Shown: positions 1 through 9,308, counted from the stretch's first letter. The stretch: DNA of 64,000 nucleotides from Alphaproteobacteria bacterium (GCA_033762625.1 JANRLI010000017.1:1-64000); one strand, 5' to 3'. Numbers and translations are program-made. The notes: a model not told the origin generated them from the sequence alone.

Positions 1-121
1 TTTGCTGAGATGCGGTGGTGTTGGTTGTAAGGCCTGCTTTTGAAATGCGGTCAGCCGCGGTAGCCAAGCGCGAAGAAGCTGCGTTTAAACCAGCGAGTGA
101 TGACGAAATAGCATCAACCAA
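1..121 (-). CDS. Partial ORF at left edge, possibly flagellar-rod-like N-terminus
   Basis: An open frame runs from a possible TTG start at 121 off the left edge, giving about 40 residues. It reads V-D-A-I-S-S-S-L-A-G-L-N-A-A and continues with an A-A-D-R-I-S-K-A stretch. The pattern of alternating Ala, Gly, Leu and Ser resembles the N-terminal helix of flagellar rod/hook proteins (an S-L-x-G-L-x-A-A-S motif), but this is weak similarity over a short piece. The only Shine-Dalgarno-like sequence (AAGGGG) lies in the 3' arm of the hairpin that ends mscL, so the start is uncertain. It could also be a frame that is open by chance. Confidence 0.4.
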   Translation of the reverse strand, partial: MVDAISSSLAGLNAASSRLATAADRISKAGLTTNTTASQQ

Positions 122-161
122 GAAAAACCCCTTATGTGAGCCAGTAGCTTACGATAAGGGG
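121..161 (-). terminator. Rho-independent terminator of mscL
   Basis: CCCCTTA (128-134) pairs with TAAGGGG (155-161), and the stem extends inward through the partly complementary GTGAGC and GCTTAC. On the minus strand the hairpin is followed at once by a T-rich run (TTTTTCTT). It lies about 35 bases past the mscL stop codon. Confidence 0.8.
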
Positions 162-197
162 CCTTAAGACAAGTTTAACGATCGCTAAAATTTTAGG

Positions 198-623
198 TTA
201 TTTCTTTCTAATCGCATCGCGAATTTCTTCGAGCAATACTTCCTGACGGGATGGTGCAACAGGCACACCCGGTGTTGGCTTAAGCAATTTGTTAAGTGAC
301 TTAACCAGCATAAACACAACAAACGCAACAATCAGGAATTTGATGGATGAATTGATGAACAATCCATAATTAACCGTAACCGCGCCTGCATCCTGCGCAG
401 CTTTGAGCGTAGCATAGGTTGCGCCTTCCGCTGCGGGTTTAATGGTGACGAACATATTGGAAAAATCGATCCCCCCAATCAAGAGCCCGATAACTGGATT
501 GATAAGATCTTTTACCACTGAATCAACAATGCTGGTAAAGGCTGAGCCAATAATCACACCCACTGCCAGTTCAATTACGTTGCCGCGCATCGCAAATTGT
601 TTGAATTCTGTAAATATGCTCAT
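198..623 (-). CDS. mscL: Large-conductance mechanosensitive channel MscL
   Basis: Inner-membrane channel that opens under membrane tension and releases small solutes during hypo-osmotic shock. The 141-residue product has the usual family length (about 136-150). It begins with the amphipathic helix F-x-E-F-K-x-F-A-M-R-G-N, followed by the Gly/Ala/Val-rich pore helix TM1 (about residues 15-42), a periplasmic loop, TM2 (about 88-110) and the charged C-terminal helix. The start has a GGAG ribosome-binding site 8-9 bases upstream. It forms a single-gene unit with its own terminator. Family assignment is secure. Confidence 0.97.
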   Translation of the reverse strand: MSIFTEFKQFAMRGNVIELAVGVIIGSAFTSIVDSVVKDLINPVIGLLIGGIDFSNMFVTIKPAAEGATYATLKAAQDAGAVTVNYGLFINSSIKFLIVAFVVFMLVKSLNKLLKPTPGVPVAPSRQEVLLEEIRDAIRKK

Positions 624-785
624 CGTTTTTTCTCCATTTCAGTGGTGGGCTTAAGCTTCTTATGAAGCATATTGGGGTTTAATCGTCAATCGTTCACGAT
701 TGAAATTATGCACCGCACAACTGTGCATAAATATTCACATTATAATTTAATAGACGTTCCTATCCCAACATGCGAAAAATCAGTT

Positions 786-2591
786 ATGGAAAATTCGGCG
801 CTTGCAAATATTTTTGTGTTTCTTGCTGCGGCATGTATTGCTGTTCCACTGTCGAGCCGTTTCAAACTCGGTTCCGTGCTTGGTTACATTCTTGCTGGTA
901 TTTTAATCGGCCCGTTTGCGCTGAGCCTGATTACCGATACGGAAAACATCTCCCACTTTGCCGAATTCGGTGTGGTGATGATGTTATTCCTTATCGGGCT
1001 TGAGTTGGAACCATCCATCCTGTGGCGTTTACGTAAAGCGATTATTGGCCTTGGCGGATTGCAGGTTATTTTGACAACCGGCGCCTTCACAGCGATTGGC
1101 ATGGCACTGGGGCATGACTGGAAAGTTAGCCTTGCGGTGAGCATGGCACTGTCGCTTTCATCAACCGCGATTGTTCTGCAAATCTTGCAGGAAAAGAAAT
1201 TGATGCAGACCGCTATGGGAGAAAGTTCATTTGCTGTACTGCTGTTTCAGGATATTGCCGTTATTCCGATTTTGGTTGCATTGCCTTTTCTGGCTGCACA
1301 TGTGCCGGACGCGCTTACATCATCGCCCGAGTGGCTGCAAGGATATCCGGCATGGGCCCGCGCGCTAATTATTGTGGCTATCATCGGCCTGATGGTTACA
1401 GCTGGACGTAAGTTTTCACGGAGTTTTTTCCGCGTTATCGCACGGACTAACCTGCGTGAATTATTCACGGCCACCTCCCTTGCGCTTGTGATTGGCGTGA
1501 CATTATTGATGAATATGCTGGGCGTATCGCCCGCGCTTGGCGCGTTTATTGCCGGTGTGGTTCTAGCCAATTCCGAATACCGCCACACCATTGAAACCGA
1601 TATTCAGCCATTTAAAGGATTGCTGCTTGGTCTTTTCTTTATTTCCATCGGGATGGGGATTGATTTCAGCATGCTCGCCAGCGAGCCCGCAACCATTATC
1701 GGCTGCGCATTACTGCTTATCACCGTAAAGGGATTAATCCTGTATATCCTAGGCAAGTTGTTCGGCTTGTCACCGGAACATGATTCAGGATTTGCCTTTG
1801 CACTGGCGCAAGGCGGGGAATTTGCATTCGTGCTGTTCCAATTCATCGGCGGATTATCACTTGTTAGTGAGGCGCATGTACACTTTCTGAACCTAGTTGT
1901 TACGCTTTCGATGGTGGCAACGCCATTTCTGATGATGATTTACAGCAAATATGTTGTGCCGTTGTATATGAGCGTATTACCCGAGGCGACCTACGATACG
2001 ATTGATAAAAAATCACAGATCATCGTCGCAGGATTTGGACGATTTGGTCAGATTATTTCACGTTTTCTGTTGGCGCAGGGCGTTAAGGTAACTGTACTAG
2101 AAAAAGATGCCGACCAAATCGAACAGCTGCGCAAATTCGGATTTAAAGGCTATTACGGCGATGCCGCGCGCATCGATATTTTGCGTAGCGCCGGTTTGCA
2201 GGACGCCAAGATTTTGATTATCGCGGTGGACGATGAAGCAAGCTGCATGGAAATTGCGACGATTGCCAAGCGTGACTTCCCGAACGTAGCGATTTTTGCG
2301 CGGGCACGTAACCGCCGCCACGCCTATAATCTCAACAAGCTTGGCGTTGATTATTTCAAGCGCGAATTGTTTGACTCAGCGCTGAATATGGCAAGCGATA
2401 TTATGGTGTATCTTGGCCATGACAACGATGAAATGAAAGCCAAAGCAACGCTGTTCAAGAAGCATGATTTTGCAACGCTGAAAAAATCATTCGCGTTTTT
2501 TGACGATGAAGAGAAGCTGATTTTATTCGCGCGCCAGAAACGCAAAGAACTTGAAGATATTCTCCAGCAAGATATGAATTCAGGAAAATAA
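786..2591 (+). CDS. Kef-type K+/H+ antiporter (CPA2) with RCK domain
   Basis: Inner-membrane monovalent cation:proton antiporter of the CPA2/KefB-KefC type. The first about 390 residues form a bundle of hydrophobic helices and include the F-Q-D-I motif (154-157) and the S-P-A-L-G-A-F-I-A-G region (about 248-257) typical of CPA2 proteins. Residues about 410-530 are a TrkA-N/RCK Rossmann domain with the nucleotide-binding G-F-G-R-F-G at 416-421, followed by a short charged tail. The frame is open from 672, but the upstream codons encode a poorly hydrophobic, unlikely extension, so the ATG at 786 is preferred (601 residues). No separate KefF/KefG-like ancillary gene is adjacent, so glutathione gating cannot be claimed. 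Confidence 0.9.
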   Translation: MENSALANIFVFLAAACIAVPLSSRFKLGSVLGYILAGILIGPFALSLITDTENISHFAEFGVVMMLFLIGLELEPSILWRLRKAIIGLGGLQVILTTGAFTAIGMALGHDWKVSLAVSMALSLSSTAIVLQILQEKKLMQTAMGESSFAVLLFQDIAVIPILVALPFLAAHVPDALTSSPEWLQGYPAWARALIIVAIIGLMVTAGRKFSRSFFRVIARTNLRELFTATSLALVIGVTLLMNMLGVSPALGAFIAGVVLANSEYRHTIETDIQPFKGLLLGLFFISIGMGIDFSMLASEPATIIGCALLLITVKGLILYILGKLFGLSPEHDSGFAFALAQGGEFAFVLFQFIGGLSLVSEAHVHFLNLVVTLSMVATPFLMMIYSKYVVPLYMSVLPEATYDTIDKKSQIIVAGFGRFGQIISRFLLAQGVKVTVLEKDADQIEQLRKFGFKGYYGDAARIDILRSAGLQDAKILIIAVDDEASCMEIATIAKRDFPNVAIFARARNRRHAYNLNKLGVDYFKRELFDSALNMASDIMVYLGHDNDEMKAKATLFKKHDFATLKKSFAFFDDEEKLILFARQKRKELEDILQQDMNSGK

Positions 2592-2593
2592 CG

Positions 2594-3958
2594 CTATCCT
2601 GTGCGCTTGCCGTGCAGATCGTATTCATCGGTTTTGCTAATGGCGACTTTTATCATATCGCCTGCCTTGGCATCACCGATTGCGGATACATAGACGCGGC
2701 CATCAATTTCCGGCGCATCGGCGTATGAACGGCCCACACCAATTTTTTGGGATGCTTTCTTGCCATCAATTTCATCAATCAATACATCTACCGTTTGACC
2801 AACGAAGCGCTTCAAACGCTGCGTACTAATTGCCTGCTGGGTTTGCATGAAACGGTGCCAGCGTTCTTCTTTTACTTCTTCAGGAACAGCGCCTTCCAAA
2901 TCATTGGCAACTGCGCCCTTTACCGGTTCGTATTTAAAGCAACCCACACGGTCGAGCTGCGCTTCTTGCAGCCAGTTCAGCAACACTTCGAAATCTTCAT
3001 CGGTTTCACCGGGAAAACCCACGATGAACGTGGAACGTAGCACTAAATCAGGGCATGCTGCGCGCCATTCCTTAATTCGTTCCAGTGTTTTTTCCTGGTT
3101 CGCGGGACGGCACATCGCCTTGAGCACCTTCGGGCTTGCATGCTGGAATGGAATATCAAGATAGGGAAGAATTTTACGTTCCGCCATTAATGGCATCACT
3201 TCATTCACGTGGGGGTATGGATAAACGTAATGCATACGCACCCAGATGCCGAGTTCGCCAAGCGCCTTTGCCAAATCCACAAACTGCGTGCGCCATGTTT
3301 TATCGCGCCATTTACCTTCGGCATATTTGATATCTATGCCATACGCGCTGGTGTCTTGGGAAATCACCAATAATTCTTTCACGCCTGCTTTGGCAAGGCG
3401 TTCAGCTTCATGCATCACATCAGTAATATTGCGGCTAACCAGATCGCCACGCAGTGCGGGAATGATGCAGAAGCTGCAACGGTTATTGCAGCCTTCGGAA
3501 ATTTTCAAGTAAGCATAATGACGGGGCGTTAGTTTAATGCCCTGCGGCGGCAATAAATCTATATAGGGGTCATGGCTGGGGGGCACAACTTCATGCACCG
3601 CATTCACCACCGCTTCGTATTGCGCAGGGCCAGTCACATGCATAACTTTGGGGAATTTTTTAAGAATGACTTCGGGTTCCGCGCCCAAACACCCCGTGAC
3701 AATCACCTTACCGTTTTCGTTTAACGCTTCGCCAATTGCATTCAAGGACTCATCGCGCGCGCTATCAATAAATCCGCAGGTATTAACCAGAACCACATCC
3801 GCGCCCGCATACGTACCTGAAATCTCATACCCTTCGCTGCGCAGCTGGGTCAAAATGCGCTCGCTATCCACCAACGCCTTTGGACAACCAAGGCTTACGA
3901 TGCCGACTTTGGGCGAAGATTTCAGATTGGATTTTTGGGTCGTTGTCATATCAATCAT
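2594..3958 (-). CDS. rimO: Ribosomal protein uS12 methylthiotransferase RimO
   Basis: Radical-SAM enzyme that adds a methylthio group to a conserved aspartate of ribosomal protein S12, using two [4Fe-4S] clusters. The 454-residue protein has the family's three parts. The UPF0004 N-terminal domain carries cysteines at about 25, 61 and 90. The radical-SAM core has the C-x3-C-x2-C motif at 157/161/164, and a C-terminal TRAM domain follows. The [10 protein letters not shown] motif near residue 24 separates RimO from the tRNA-modifying MiaB. It is convergent with the Kef antiporter gene, with 2 bases between the stop codons. Confidence 0.96.
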   Translation of the reverse strand: MIDMTTTQKSNLKSSPKVGIVSLGCPKALVDSERILTQLRSEGYEISGTYAGADVVLVNTCGFIDSARDESLNAIGEALNENGKVIVTGCLGAEPEVILKKFPKVMHVTGPAQYEAVVNAVHEVVPPSHDPYIDLLPPQGIKLTPRHYAYLKISEGCNNRCSFCIIPALRGDLVSRNITDVMHEAERLAKAGVKELLVISQDTSAYGIDIKYAEGKWRDKTWRTQFVDLAKALGELGIWVRMHYVYPYPHVNEVMPLMAERKILPYLDIPFQHASPKVLKAMCRPANQEKTLERIKEWRAACPDLVLRSTFIVGFPGETDEDFEVLLNWLQEAQLDRVGCFKYEPVKGAVANDLEGAVPEEVKEERWHRFMQTQQAISTQRLKRFVGQTVDVLIDEIDGKKASQKIGVGRSYADAPEIDGRVYVSAIGDAKAGDMIKVAISKTDEYDLHGKRTG

Positions 3959-3999
3959 TTGTTAAAAAATACGACTATAATAACTTTAAGCCAATTAAT

Positions 4000-5031
4000 C
4001 TATATGGCTTTACTTTCGATAAAACAGGCATCGCCGTAGGAGTAAAAGCGGTAGCCGTTTTCAATAGCATGTTGATATGCCGCATGCATGGCTTGTGTTC
4101 CTGCAAAGGCAGAAACCAACATGAACAAGGTTGATTTTGGCAGATGGAAATTAGTCATCAGCGCATCAACAATTTTAAAACGATAGCCTGGGGTAATGAA
4201 GATGGATGTATCGCCCTGCCATGGTTTCACACGGCCATCCTCTCCCGCAACGCTTTCGAGAACACGGGTAGATGTTGTACCCACCGCCACAATGCGCCCG
4301 CCCTTTTCCTTTGCGGTGTTGATTGCCGCGGCAGCTTCGGGCGTTAATTCAACCCATTCGGAATGCATGACATGCTGCGAGATATCTTCTACCTTCACGG
4401 GCTGAAAGGTGCCTGCACCCACATGCAAGGTGACGGTTACAATTGTGGCACCTTTTTCCTTGAGCTTATTCAGTAATTCATCAGTGAAATGCAGGCCAGC
4501 GGTTGGCGCAGCAACCGAACCTTCGTGTTGCGCATATACTGTTTGGTAACAGATTGCATCGTCGGCAACTTTTTCATTACGTTTGATGTAGGGCGGCAGT
4601 GGCATTAATCCATCACGCATGATTGACGCCATGATATGCTGCGCGCTGCCATCAAATTGTATGCTTGCTAAACCATTTTCGTGTTTAGCAATTACACGTG
4701 CCTTAAAATCATCGGCAAAAATAATGTCATCACCCAGATGCAATCGTTTTAAAGGGCGGGCGAAAACTTCCCAATCAGTTGGAGTGAGGCGTTTGTGAAG
4801 AAGGATTTCAACCTTCATCTCCCCCCTTCTTCCATATAATCGGGCCGGAATGACCTTGCTGTTATTCAAAACCCAGACATCACCGGGGCGGCAAAGGTCA
4901 ACAAGATCTGTTATCCGCTTATCTTCCAGATGCTTGCCTATATATAGGAGGCGCGCGCTATCCCGTGGAACAGCCGGATGCTGGGCAATAGAGCTTTCAG
5001 GAAGCTGGAAATCAAAATCCGAGAGGTTCAT
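4000..5031 (-). CDS. queA: tRNA preQ1(34) S-adenosylmethionine ribosyltransferase-isomerase QueA
   Basis: Transfers and isomerises the ribosyl moiety of SAM onto preQ1 at tRNA position 34, giving epoxyqueuosine, the penultimate queuosine step. The 343-residue length fits the family (about 340-360). Diagnostic segments include the N-terminal F-x-L-P-x-x-x-I-A-Q-x-P, the P-x-x-x-R-D-x-A-R-L motif, A-P-T-A-G-L-H-F in the centre and the C-terminal N-F-H-L-P-K-S-T-L motif. It lies just upstream of rimO on the same strand and may be co-transcribed with it. The common partner tgt is not adjacent on the visible side. Confidence 0.96.
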   Translation of the reverse strand: MNLSDFDFQLPESSIAQHPAVPRDSARLLYIGKHLEDKRITDLVDLCRPGDVWVLNNSKVIPARLYGRRGEMKVEILLHKRLTPTDWEVFARPLKRLHLGDDIIFADDFKARVIAKHENGLASIQFDGSAQHIMASIMRDGLMPLPPYIKRNEKVADDAICYQTVYAQHEGSVAAPTAGLHFTDELLNKLKEKGATIVTVTLHVGAGTFQPVKVEDISQHVMHSEWVELTPEAAAAINTAKEKGGRIVAVGTTSTRVLESVAGEDGRVKPWQGDTSIFITPGYRFKIVDALMTNFHLPKSTLFMLVSAFAGTQAMHAAYQHAIENGYRFYSYGDACFIESKAI

Positions 5032-5401
5032 CGAATATCAGGCCATAGGTAGTGATTTGGCCGATTAATAAGGGTTTTTTGGTTGATAAGATATAGTGAT
5101 GCAAAAGTGCTACAGGTGATAGGTTTTAGCACCACACTGCATGGGTTAACGAAGTGAATAAAGGGGGTAATGCGCAGTGCATGAAAAACAGTAAATTGAA
5201 AATAACCTAAAAAAACCAATAGATTGCAAGACTTTCTGCTCATGGTTTTTTAAGGCTATGCGCATAGAATGCACCTCGGAATCTGCACTTTCTTAACACG
5301 GATGCAGCCTTTACTTATGAGATAAGTTCCTATACTAAAAGCCCAAGAGATTAGTGCAGGCCGTATGGATGGCTAGGCACTTGGAAACAAAGGAGAAAAA
5401 A
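5032..5401. other. Intergenic region between divergent queA and OmpA-domain gene
   Basis: No convincing gene lies here. A 71-codon minus-strand frame (5028-5243) has no ribosome-binding site, no family resemblance and overlaps the queA start. The region should contain the promoters of both flanking genes; one candidate for the rightward gene is listed separately. Confidence 0.6.
5313..5336 (+). promoter_or_regulatory. Candidate operator plus -10 box upstream of OmpA-domain gene
   Basis: A perfect inverted repeat ACTTAT-GAG-ATAAGT (5313-5327) ends three bases before a TATACT -10-like hexamer (5331-5336), about 65 bases upstream of the ATG at 5402. A repeat in the -10/-35 spacer would be well placed to bind a repressor. 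No convincing -35 hexamer is visible, so the promoter call is tentative. Confidence 0.4.
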
Positions 5402-6004
5402 ATGCTTTCCCGTTATGCTTTTATCGGCGGTCTAGTTATCGCTTCTGTTATTTCACTTACAAGCGTTGCTGCTGATGCGCATGTGACCCAGAATGTTCTC
5501 GTTGTACGGGACGCTCGTGGTAATGCGGTGCGTAGCACCAACGGCAACTGCGTTGTCACCCGCTGGGAAGGCAATGACGGTGTTTGCGAAGGCGTTCGCC
5601 GCGAAATCGCTCTTGAAGATCGTACCGTGTACTTCAACTTCAACGACTCAACACTGACCGAAGCAGCTCAGGCTAAGCTCGACAGCCTGTTGACCATCTT
5701 GAAGTCAGACAAAGAAATCCAAAGCGTTTCAATCGTTGGTTATGCTGACCGTATCGGTTCACAAAGCTACAACCAAGCTTTGTCAAAGAAGCGCGCGCTG
5801 ACTGTTAAAGACTACTTGGCAGCTAACGGCTACACCAATGCAAGCGTGACCAAGACCCGTTGGGTTGGCAAGACCAAGCCATCAGCTAAGTGCAATGGCA
5901 AGATGGAACACAATGAACTCGTAGCTTGCCTCAGCCCAGACCGTAAGGTTGAAGTTGAAGTAAACTACATCAAAGCTAAGAAGTTCCGTAAGGGCGCTAA
6001 GTAA
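5402..6004 (+). CDS. Secreted OmpA-C-like domain protein, paralogue A
   Basis: A 200-residue exported protein. It has a signal peptide (about residues 1-26) and a short region with the cysteine motif G-x-C-V-x-T-x-W...G-x-C. From about residue 70 it has an OmpA/MotB-type peptidoglycan-associating domain (V-Y-F-N-F near the start, then I-V-G-Y-A-D-R-I-G-S and the N-Q-A-L-S-x-x-R-A segment). The ATG at 5402 follows an AAAGGAG ribosome-binding site; upstream codons of the same frame lack one. No beta-barrel precedes the OmpA domain, so it probably sits in the periplasm bound to peptidoglycan. The gene at 6599-7285 encodes a close paralogue. A strong terminator follows. Confidence 0.88.
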   Translation: MLSRYAFIGGLVIASVISLTSVAADAHVTQNVLVVRDARGNAVRSTNGNCVVTRWEGNDGVCEGVRREIALEDRTVYFNFNDSTLTEAAQAKLDSLLTILKSDKEIQSVSIVGYADRIGSQSYNQALSKKRALTVKDYLAANGYTNASVTKTRWVGKTKPSAKCNGKMEHNELVACLSPDRKVEVEVNYIKAKKFRKGAK

Positions 6005-6024
6005 TTAGCTAGCTGAACAAATAT

Positions 6025-6056
6025 AAAGGGCGGGGTTTTCCCCGCCCTTTTTTTTG
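6025..6056 (+). terminator. Rho-independent terminator after OmpA-domain gene
   Basis: A GC-rich stem GGGCGGGG / CCCCGCCC (6028-6035 with 6040-6047) is followed by an uninterrupted run of T residues. It lies about 20 bases after the stop codon. Confidence 0.95.
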
Positions 6057-6159
6057 TCTGCATGAACGACCGCTTGATAATCCTTTGTGATGACTTGCAT
6101 TTGTTAACGCATGGGTTAGTGTCATAGGTGTTAATAAACACTCTTTAGGAGCGCTCCTT

Positions 6160-6522
6160 ATGAAACCCAACTTTCTTGCTATTCCCCTCCTCCTTGTAAT
6201 GGCGGCATGCGCTAATTCTGGTGCGGATACCCGCCCGATCGTTGATCGCCCGGGTCCGAATTATGAAAAAGATCTGGCAGCGTGCCAGGCTTTGGCCAAA
6301 CAAAAAGATTATGCAAGCGGTGAAACCGCAACCAATACCGCTGTGGGCGCTGGCCTTGGCGCATTGATTGGCGGCGTGACAGGCGATTGGGCCGGTGCGG
6401 GTATTGGCGCTGGTGTTGGTGCAGCAGGCGGTCTTGGCAAGAGTGCCATCGACACCCAAAATGCACGCGGCAATATCGTGAAGAAATGCATGGTTGGCCG
6501 TGGCTACAATGTAGTTGATTAA
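6160..6522 (+). CDS. Glycine-zipper outer-membrane lipoprotein
   Basis: A 120-residue lipoprotein with a lipobox ending M-A-A-C (lipidated Cys17). Residues about 55-95 are rich in Gly and Ala in a G-x-x-x-G pattern (G-A-G-L-G-A-L-I-G-G, then G-A-G-I-G-A-G-V-G-A), the glycine-zipper motif that packs membrane-inserted helices. A pair of cysteines lies outside the zipper (about 42 and 111). The ATG follows an AGGAG ribosome-binding site. It lies between the two OmpA-domain paralogues, which suggests a shared role at the envelope. The exact function is not known. Confidence 0.85.
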   Translation: MKPNFLAIPLLLVMAACANSGADTRPIVDRPGPNYEKDLAACQALAKQKDYASGETATNTAVGAGLGALIGGVTGDWAGAGIGAGVGAAGGLGKSAIDTQNARGNIVKKCMVGRGYNVVD

Positions 6523-6542
6523 GTTCAATCTTACATCAGCAT

Positions 6543-6585
6543 AAAAAAAGCGGTGGAGCTTTAAAGCGCCACCGCTTTTATTTTA
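6543..6585. terminator. Bidirectional terminator between convergent genes
   Basis: AAAAGCGGTGG pairs with CCACCGCTTTT. A-rich and T-rich tracts on both sides give each strand a T-run after the stem. It serves the lipoprotein gene on the left and the OmpA-domain gene on the right. Confidence 0.9.
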
Positions 6586-6598
6586 AGTTGGTTCAGGT

Positions 6599-7285
6599 TT
6601 AGTGAACGGTCTCGGTTACATAAACCACTTCCACTTGAACCTTGCGGTCGGTGACCAAGCAACCAATTTTCTTGGTGCGCTTCATCTTCGTATCGCAATT
6701 GGCCGATGCCTGGCTTTCGCCAACAGCTTTCACCTTTGCTATCGATGTATTCATATAATCATGGTCATTCAGGTATTTCTGAACTGCTGCTGCGCGGCGT
6801 TCTGATAATGCCTGATTGGACGCGGTTGAGCCCATGGGGTCGGCATATCCTACGATTTCAACGCGCTGGATGTCCTTGGCACCTTTCAAGGTTGCTGCCA
6901 GGGTATCAAGCTTCTTTTGACCACCCGGGGTAATAACGGATTTTCCTGAGTCAAAATAAATGGTGCGGGCATCTTCCTTAATCACGGTACGAACAACCGG
7001 CGCTGGTGGCGGGGGCGGCGCTTTTACAACCGGGCGTGGCGGTGGAGGCGGTGCTTCATACACAACAGGGGGCGGGGGTGGCGCTTCTTTCTTAGTGCCA
7101 CAGGCATCATTTCCGGTTTGCCACTTGGTACGAACGCAGCTGCCGTCTTTGGTTTGAACCTTGTTGTCATATTTGCTGCCAACAACTTCTTGGGAAGAAA
7201 AGCCTGCGGTGGCTGGCACTGCACCCAATGCCAAGGTCAAGAGACCCGTTACGGCAAGTGTGCGGAAGAGTAAATCACGTTTCAT
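6599..7285 (-). CDS. Secreted OmpA-C-like domain protein, paralogue B, with proline-rich linker
   Basis: A 228-residue exported protein with the same plan as the 5402-6004 product. It has a signal peptide, the cysteine motif G-S-C-V-R-T-K-W...D-A-C and an OmpA/MotB-type domain (I-Y-F-D-S-G-K-S and I-V-G-Y-A-D-P-M-G-S). It differs by an inserted proline-rich linker with three runs of five prolines (about residues 66-100), which could span part of the periplasm. The ATG at 7285 is preferred over the upstream GTG at 7294 because ATAGGTG lies 6 bases before it. Both paralogues also share a C-terminal pair of cysteines and the ending D-R-K-V-x-V-E-V. Confidence 0.87.
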   Translation of the reverse strand: MKRDLLFRTLAVTGLLTLALGAVPATAGFSSQEVVGSKYDNKVQTKDGSCVRTKWQTGNDACGTKKEAPPPPPVVYEAPPPPPRPVVKAPPPPPAPVVRTVIKEDARTIYFDSGKSVITPGGQKKLDTLAATLKGAKDIQRVEIVGYADPMGSTASNQALSERRAAAVQKYLNDHDYMNTSIAKVKAVGESQASANCDTKMKRTKKIGCLVTDRKVQVEVVYVTETVH

Positions 7286-7407
7286 AAGGAACACCTATCT
7301 CGATAAGGAGTATTTCAGGGTGGGATAACGGTCACGGTATTGCGCCGCGTTTTTTAATGAGCAATCATCTAAGCCCAAACCATGGCAAAAATCTACTGGT
7401 TAAACAA

Positions 7408-8676
7408 CTACTGGGTATTGGCTGCGCCAAGCCATTTACTGAGTGATGTCAGTAATTGTTCCTTAGTTATTGGCTTTGTTATGAAATCATCCATACCCGC
7501 ATTATGGCAGCGGTCGCGGTTATCCTTCATTGCATCTGCGGTCAGCGCAATGATAGGTGTGTAGATTGATTCTGATGCTGCCAGTTGTTTGCGAATCTGT
7601 GCTGCCGCGACATACCCATCCATCAGCGGCATATGGCAATCCATAAAGATAATGTCGAAGGATTGGGTTTGGGTAATCTCGCACGCCTCCACCCCGTTAT
7701 GTGCCACAACGACGTCAAAACCATTCTTAGCCAAAATCGTTTTAAGCAGAATAAGGTTCACTTCAATATCATCAACGACAAGTGCACGTTTATTTTTATA
7801 CTGCGTTACTGGAAGCGTTTGGGGAATAGGCGTTTGAATATCCTGCTCAACACAACGCAAATAGATATCAAACGTAAAACACGATCCAGAATTCAAAACA
7901 CTTTCTACCTGTATGGATCCGCCCATTAATTCAATCAAACTGCGGCAAATCGATAGCCCAAGGCCCGTGCCCCCATATTGGCGCGTAATGGATTCATTTG
8001 CCTGCGTGAACTTTTCGAAAATCTGTGCACATTTATTTGCAGGAATACCAATACCGGTATCTTGCAATTTAAAGCAGATGCGCGCCAACCCGCCTGTAAG
8101 CTTTTCTTCCCGAATATGCAGCGAAATATAGCCTTGATGTGTAAATTTAAGTGCATTACCCAGCATATTGAACAGCACCTGACGGATACGTGTGACATCA
8201 CCAAGATAAAGCGGGCTTAATTCCCCCTGCTCCACATACACCGCCAGCCCTTTCTCTTTCGCAAGGTGCGCGAAGTTGTCCGTCACATCCGTAATGGCTG
8301 TCCCAAGATTAAAGGGCAGGGATTCCAGAACCAATTGCCCGGCTTCAATTTTCGATACATCAAGAATGTCGTTCACAAGGCCAAGCAGCACATCGCTTGA
8401 TTTGCAGATGATGTCCACCCAGCCTTTCTGTTCTGGCGTAAGCGGTGTGTCACGCAGCAAGCTGGCTATACCGATAATACCATTTAGCGGTGTACGTATT
8501 TCATGACTCATATTGGCAAGGAATTCCGATTTTGCCTTATTAGCCTTTTCTGCCTGTTCCTTGGCTTCGCTTAAGGCATGGTGCTGCTCTTCCAGCTCAT
8601 GCGTATAGATAAGCAACTGTTCGTCACATCTCGGCACCGTGGTTGTGGTACCAATCGGATTGAAATCTTGGGTCAC
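7408..8676 (-). CDS. Sensorless hybrid histidine kinase (HisKA-HATPase-REC)
   Basis: A 422-residue cytoplasmic kinase. A short coiled-coil lead (about 24-50) is followed by HisKA with phospho-acceptor His58 in [11 protein letters not shown]. The HATPase domain has N174 in the N box, D-T-G-I-G (206-210) and G-G-T-G-L-G (235-240). A receiver domain with phospho-acceptor Asp346 in F-M-D-C-H-M-P completes it. No membrane segment, PAS, GAF or other sensor domain is present, so the input must come through a partner or the coiled-coil. Translation appears to begin at GTG, with AGGAT 7 bases upstream. It is divergent from a lone receiver and an Hpt gene, suggesting a complete His-Asp-His-Asp relay. 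Confidence 0.92.
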   Translation of the reverse strand: MTQDFNPIGTTTTVPRCDEQLLIYTHELEEQHHALSEAKEQAEKANKAKSEFLANMSHEIRTPLNGIIGIASLLRDTPLTPEQKGWVDIICKSSDVLLGLVNDILDVSKIEAGQLVLESLPFNLGTAITDVTDNFAHLAKEKGLAVYVEQGELSPLYLGDVTRIRQVLFNMLGNALKFTHQGYISLHIREEKLTGGLARICFKLQDTGIGIPANKCAQIFEKFTQANESITRQYGGTGLGLSICRSLIELMGGSIQVESVLNSGSCFTFDIYLRCVEQDIQTPIPQTLPVTQYKNKRALVVDDIEVNLILLKTILAKNGFDVVVAHNGVEACEITQTQSFDIIFMDCHMPLMDGYVAAAQIRKQLAASESIYTPIIALTADAMKDNRDRCHNAGMDDFITKPITKEQLLTSLSKWLGAANTQ

Positions 8677-8807
8677 AGCTTACATCCTGAGAAAAATAGA
8701 TATTCACCGACGTTAAAAAAAGTTGATGGATATTTTGATACTTTGCTGCATTTCCGAGTATGCAGCGATTTAAGCAAACTTTTTTTTTCTTGTTGCATAA
8801 TGTGTTT

Positions 8808-9308
8808 ATGACAACACAAAACCATTCATTCGAACAACTGGACGCGGATGCATCGCTTGGCTTTGATGAAAAACAGCAAACCAAGCTTGTCTGCGCTATC
8901 CGTGAGCGCTCATCCAAAAAAGGTCTGGAATCATTCGGCATCACCATACTGATTGTTGAAGATCAGGATTTTTCGCGAAAATTATTGCATGACTTACTGT
9001 CGCGTGAGTCCGTCTATAGCTGCTACGTCGCCAAGAACGCGGTAGAAGCAATGGAACTATATGCAACCCATGCTCCTGATATTGTATTGCTGGATATTAA
9101 TCTGCCGGATTTTTCAGGGCATGATATTGCATCTGTGCTGAAAAAATCAGATCCGCACAGTCATATTGTTTATATAACCGGCAGCCCGCTTCTCAAGGAC
9201 ATTCAGGCTGCACGGCAAAACAACGTGAAGGGTTTTATCGCAAAGCCTTACAGCAAGAACAAAATTCAAACTGCAATCGACCATTACGTCACATTGCATA
9301 CCAGATAG
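8808..9308 (+). CDS. Single-domain response regulator
   Basis: A 166-residue protein with a roughly 45-residue N-terminal extension followed by one receiver domain. It shows the acidic pair E51/D52, phospho-acceptor Asp96 in L-L-D-I-N-L-P, the T in Y-I-T-G and the K in I-A-K-P-Y. There is no DNA-binding or enzymatic output domain, so it probably passes phosphate on or acts by protein contact, as CheY or Spo0F does. The frame is open from 8760, but the first residues would be an odd hydrophobic leader; the ATG at 8808 is preferred. It is followed after 14 bases by the Hpt gene. Confidence 0.9.
   Translation: MTTQNHSFEQLDADASLGFDEKQQTKLVCAIRERSSKKGLESFGITILIVEDQDFSRKLLHDLLSRESVYSCYVAKNAVEAMELYATHAPDIVLLDINLPDFSGHDIASVLKKSDPHSHIVYITGSPLLKDIQAARQNNVKGFIAKPYSKNKIQTAIDHYVTLHTR

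Noticed and set aside
5028-5243. 71-codon minus-strand ORF upstream of queA
   Set aside because: No ribosome-binding site, no family resemblance, and it overlaps the queA start and the promoter region.
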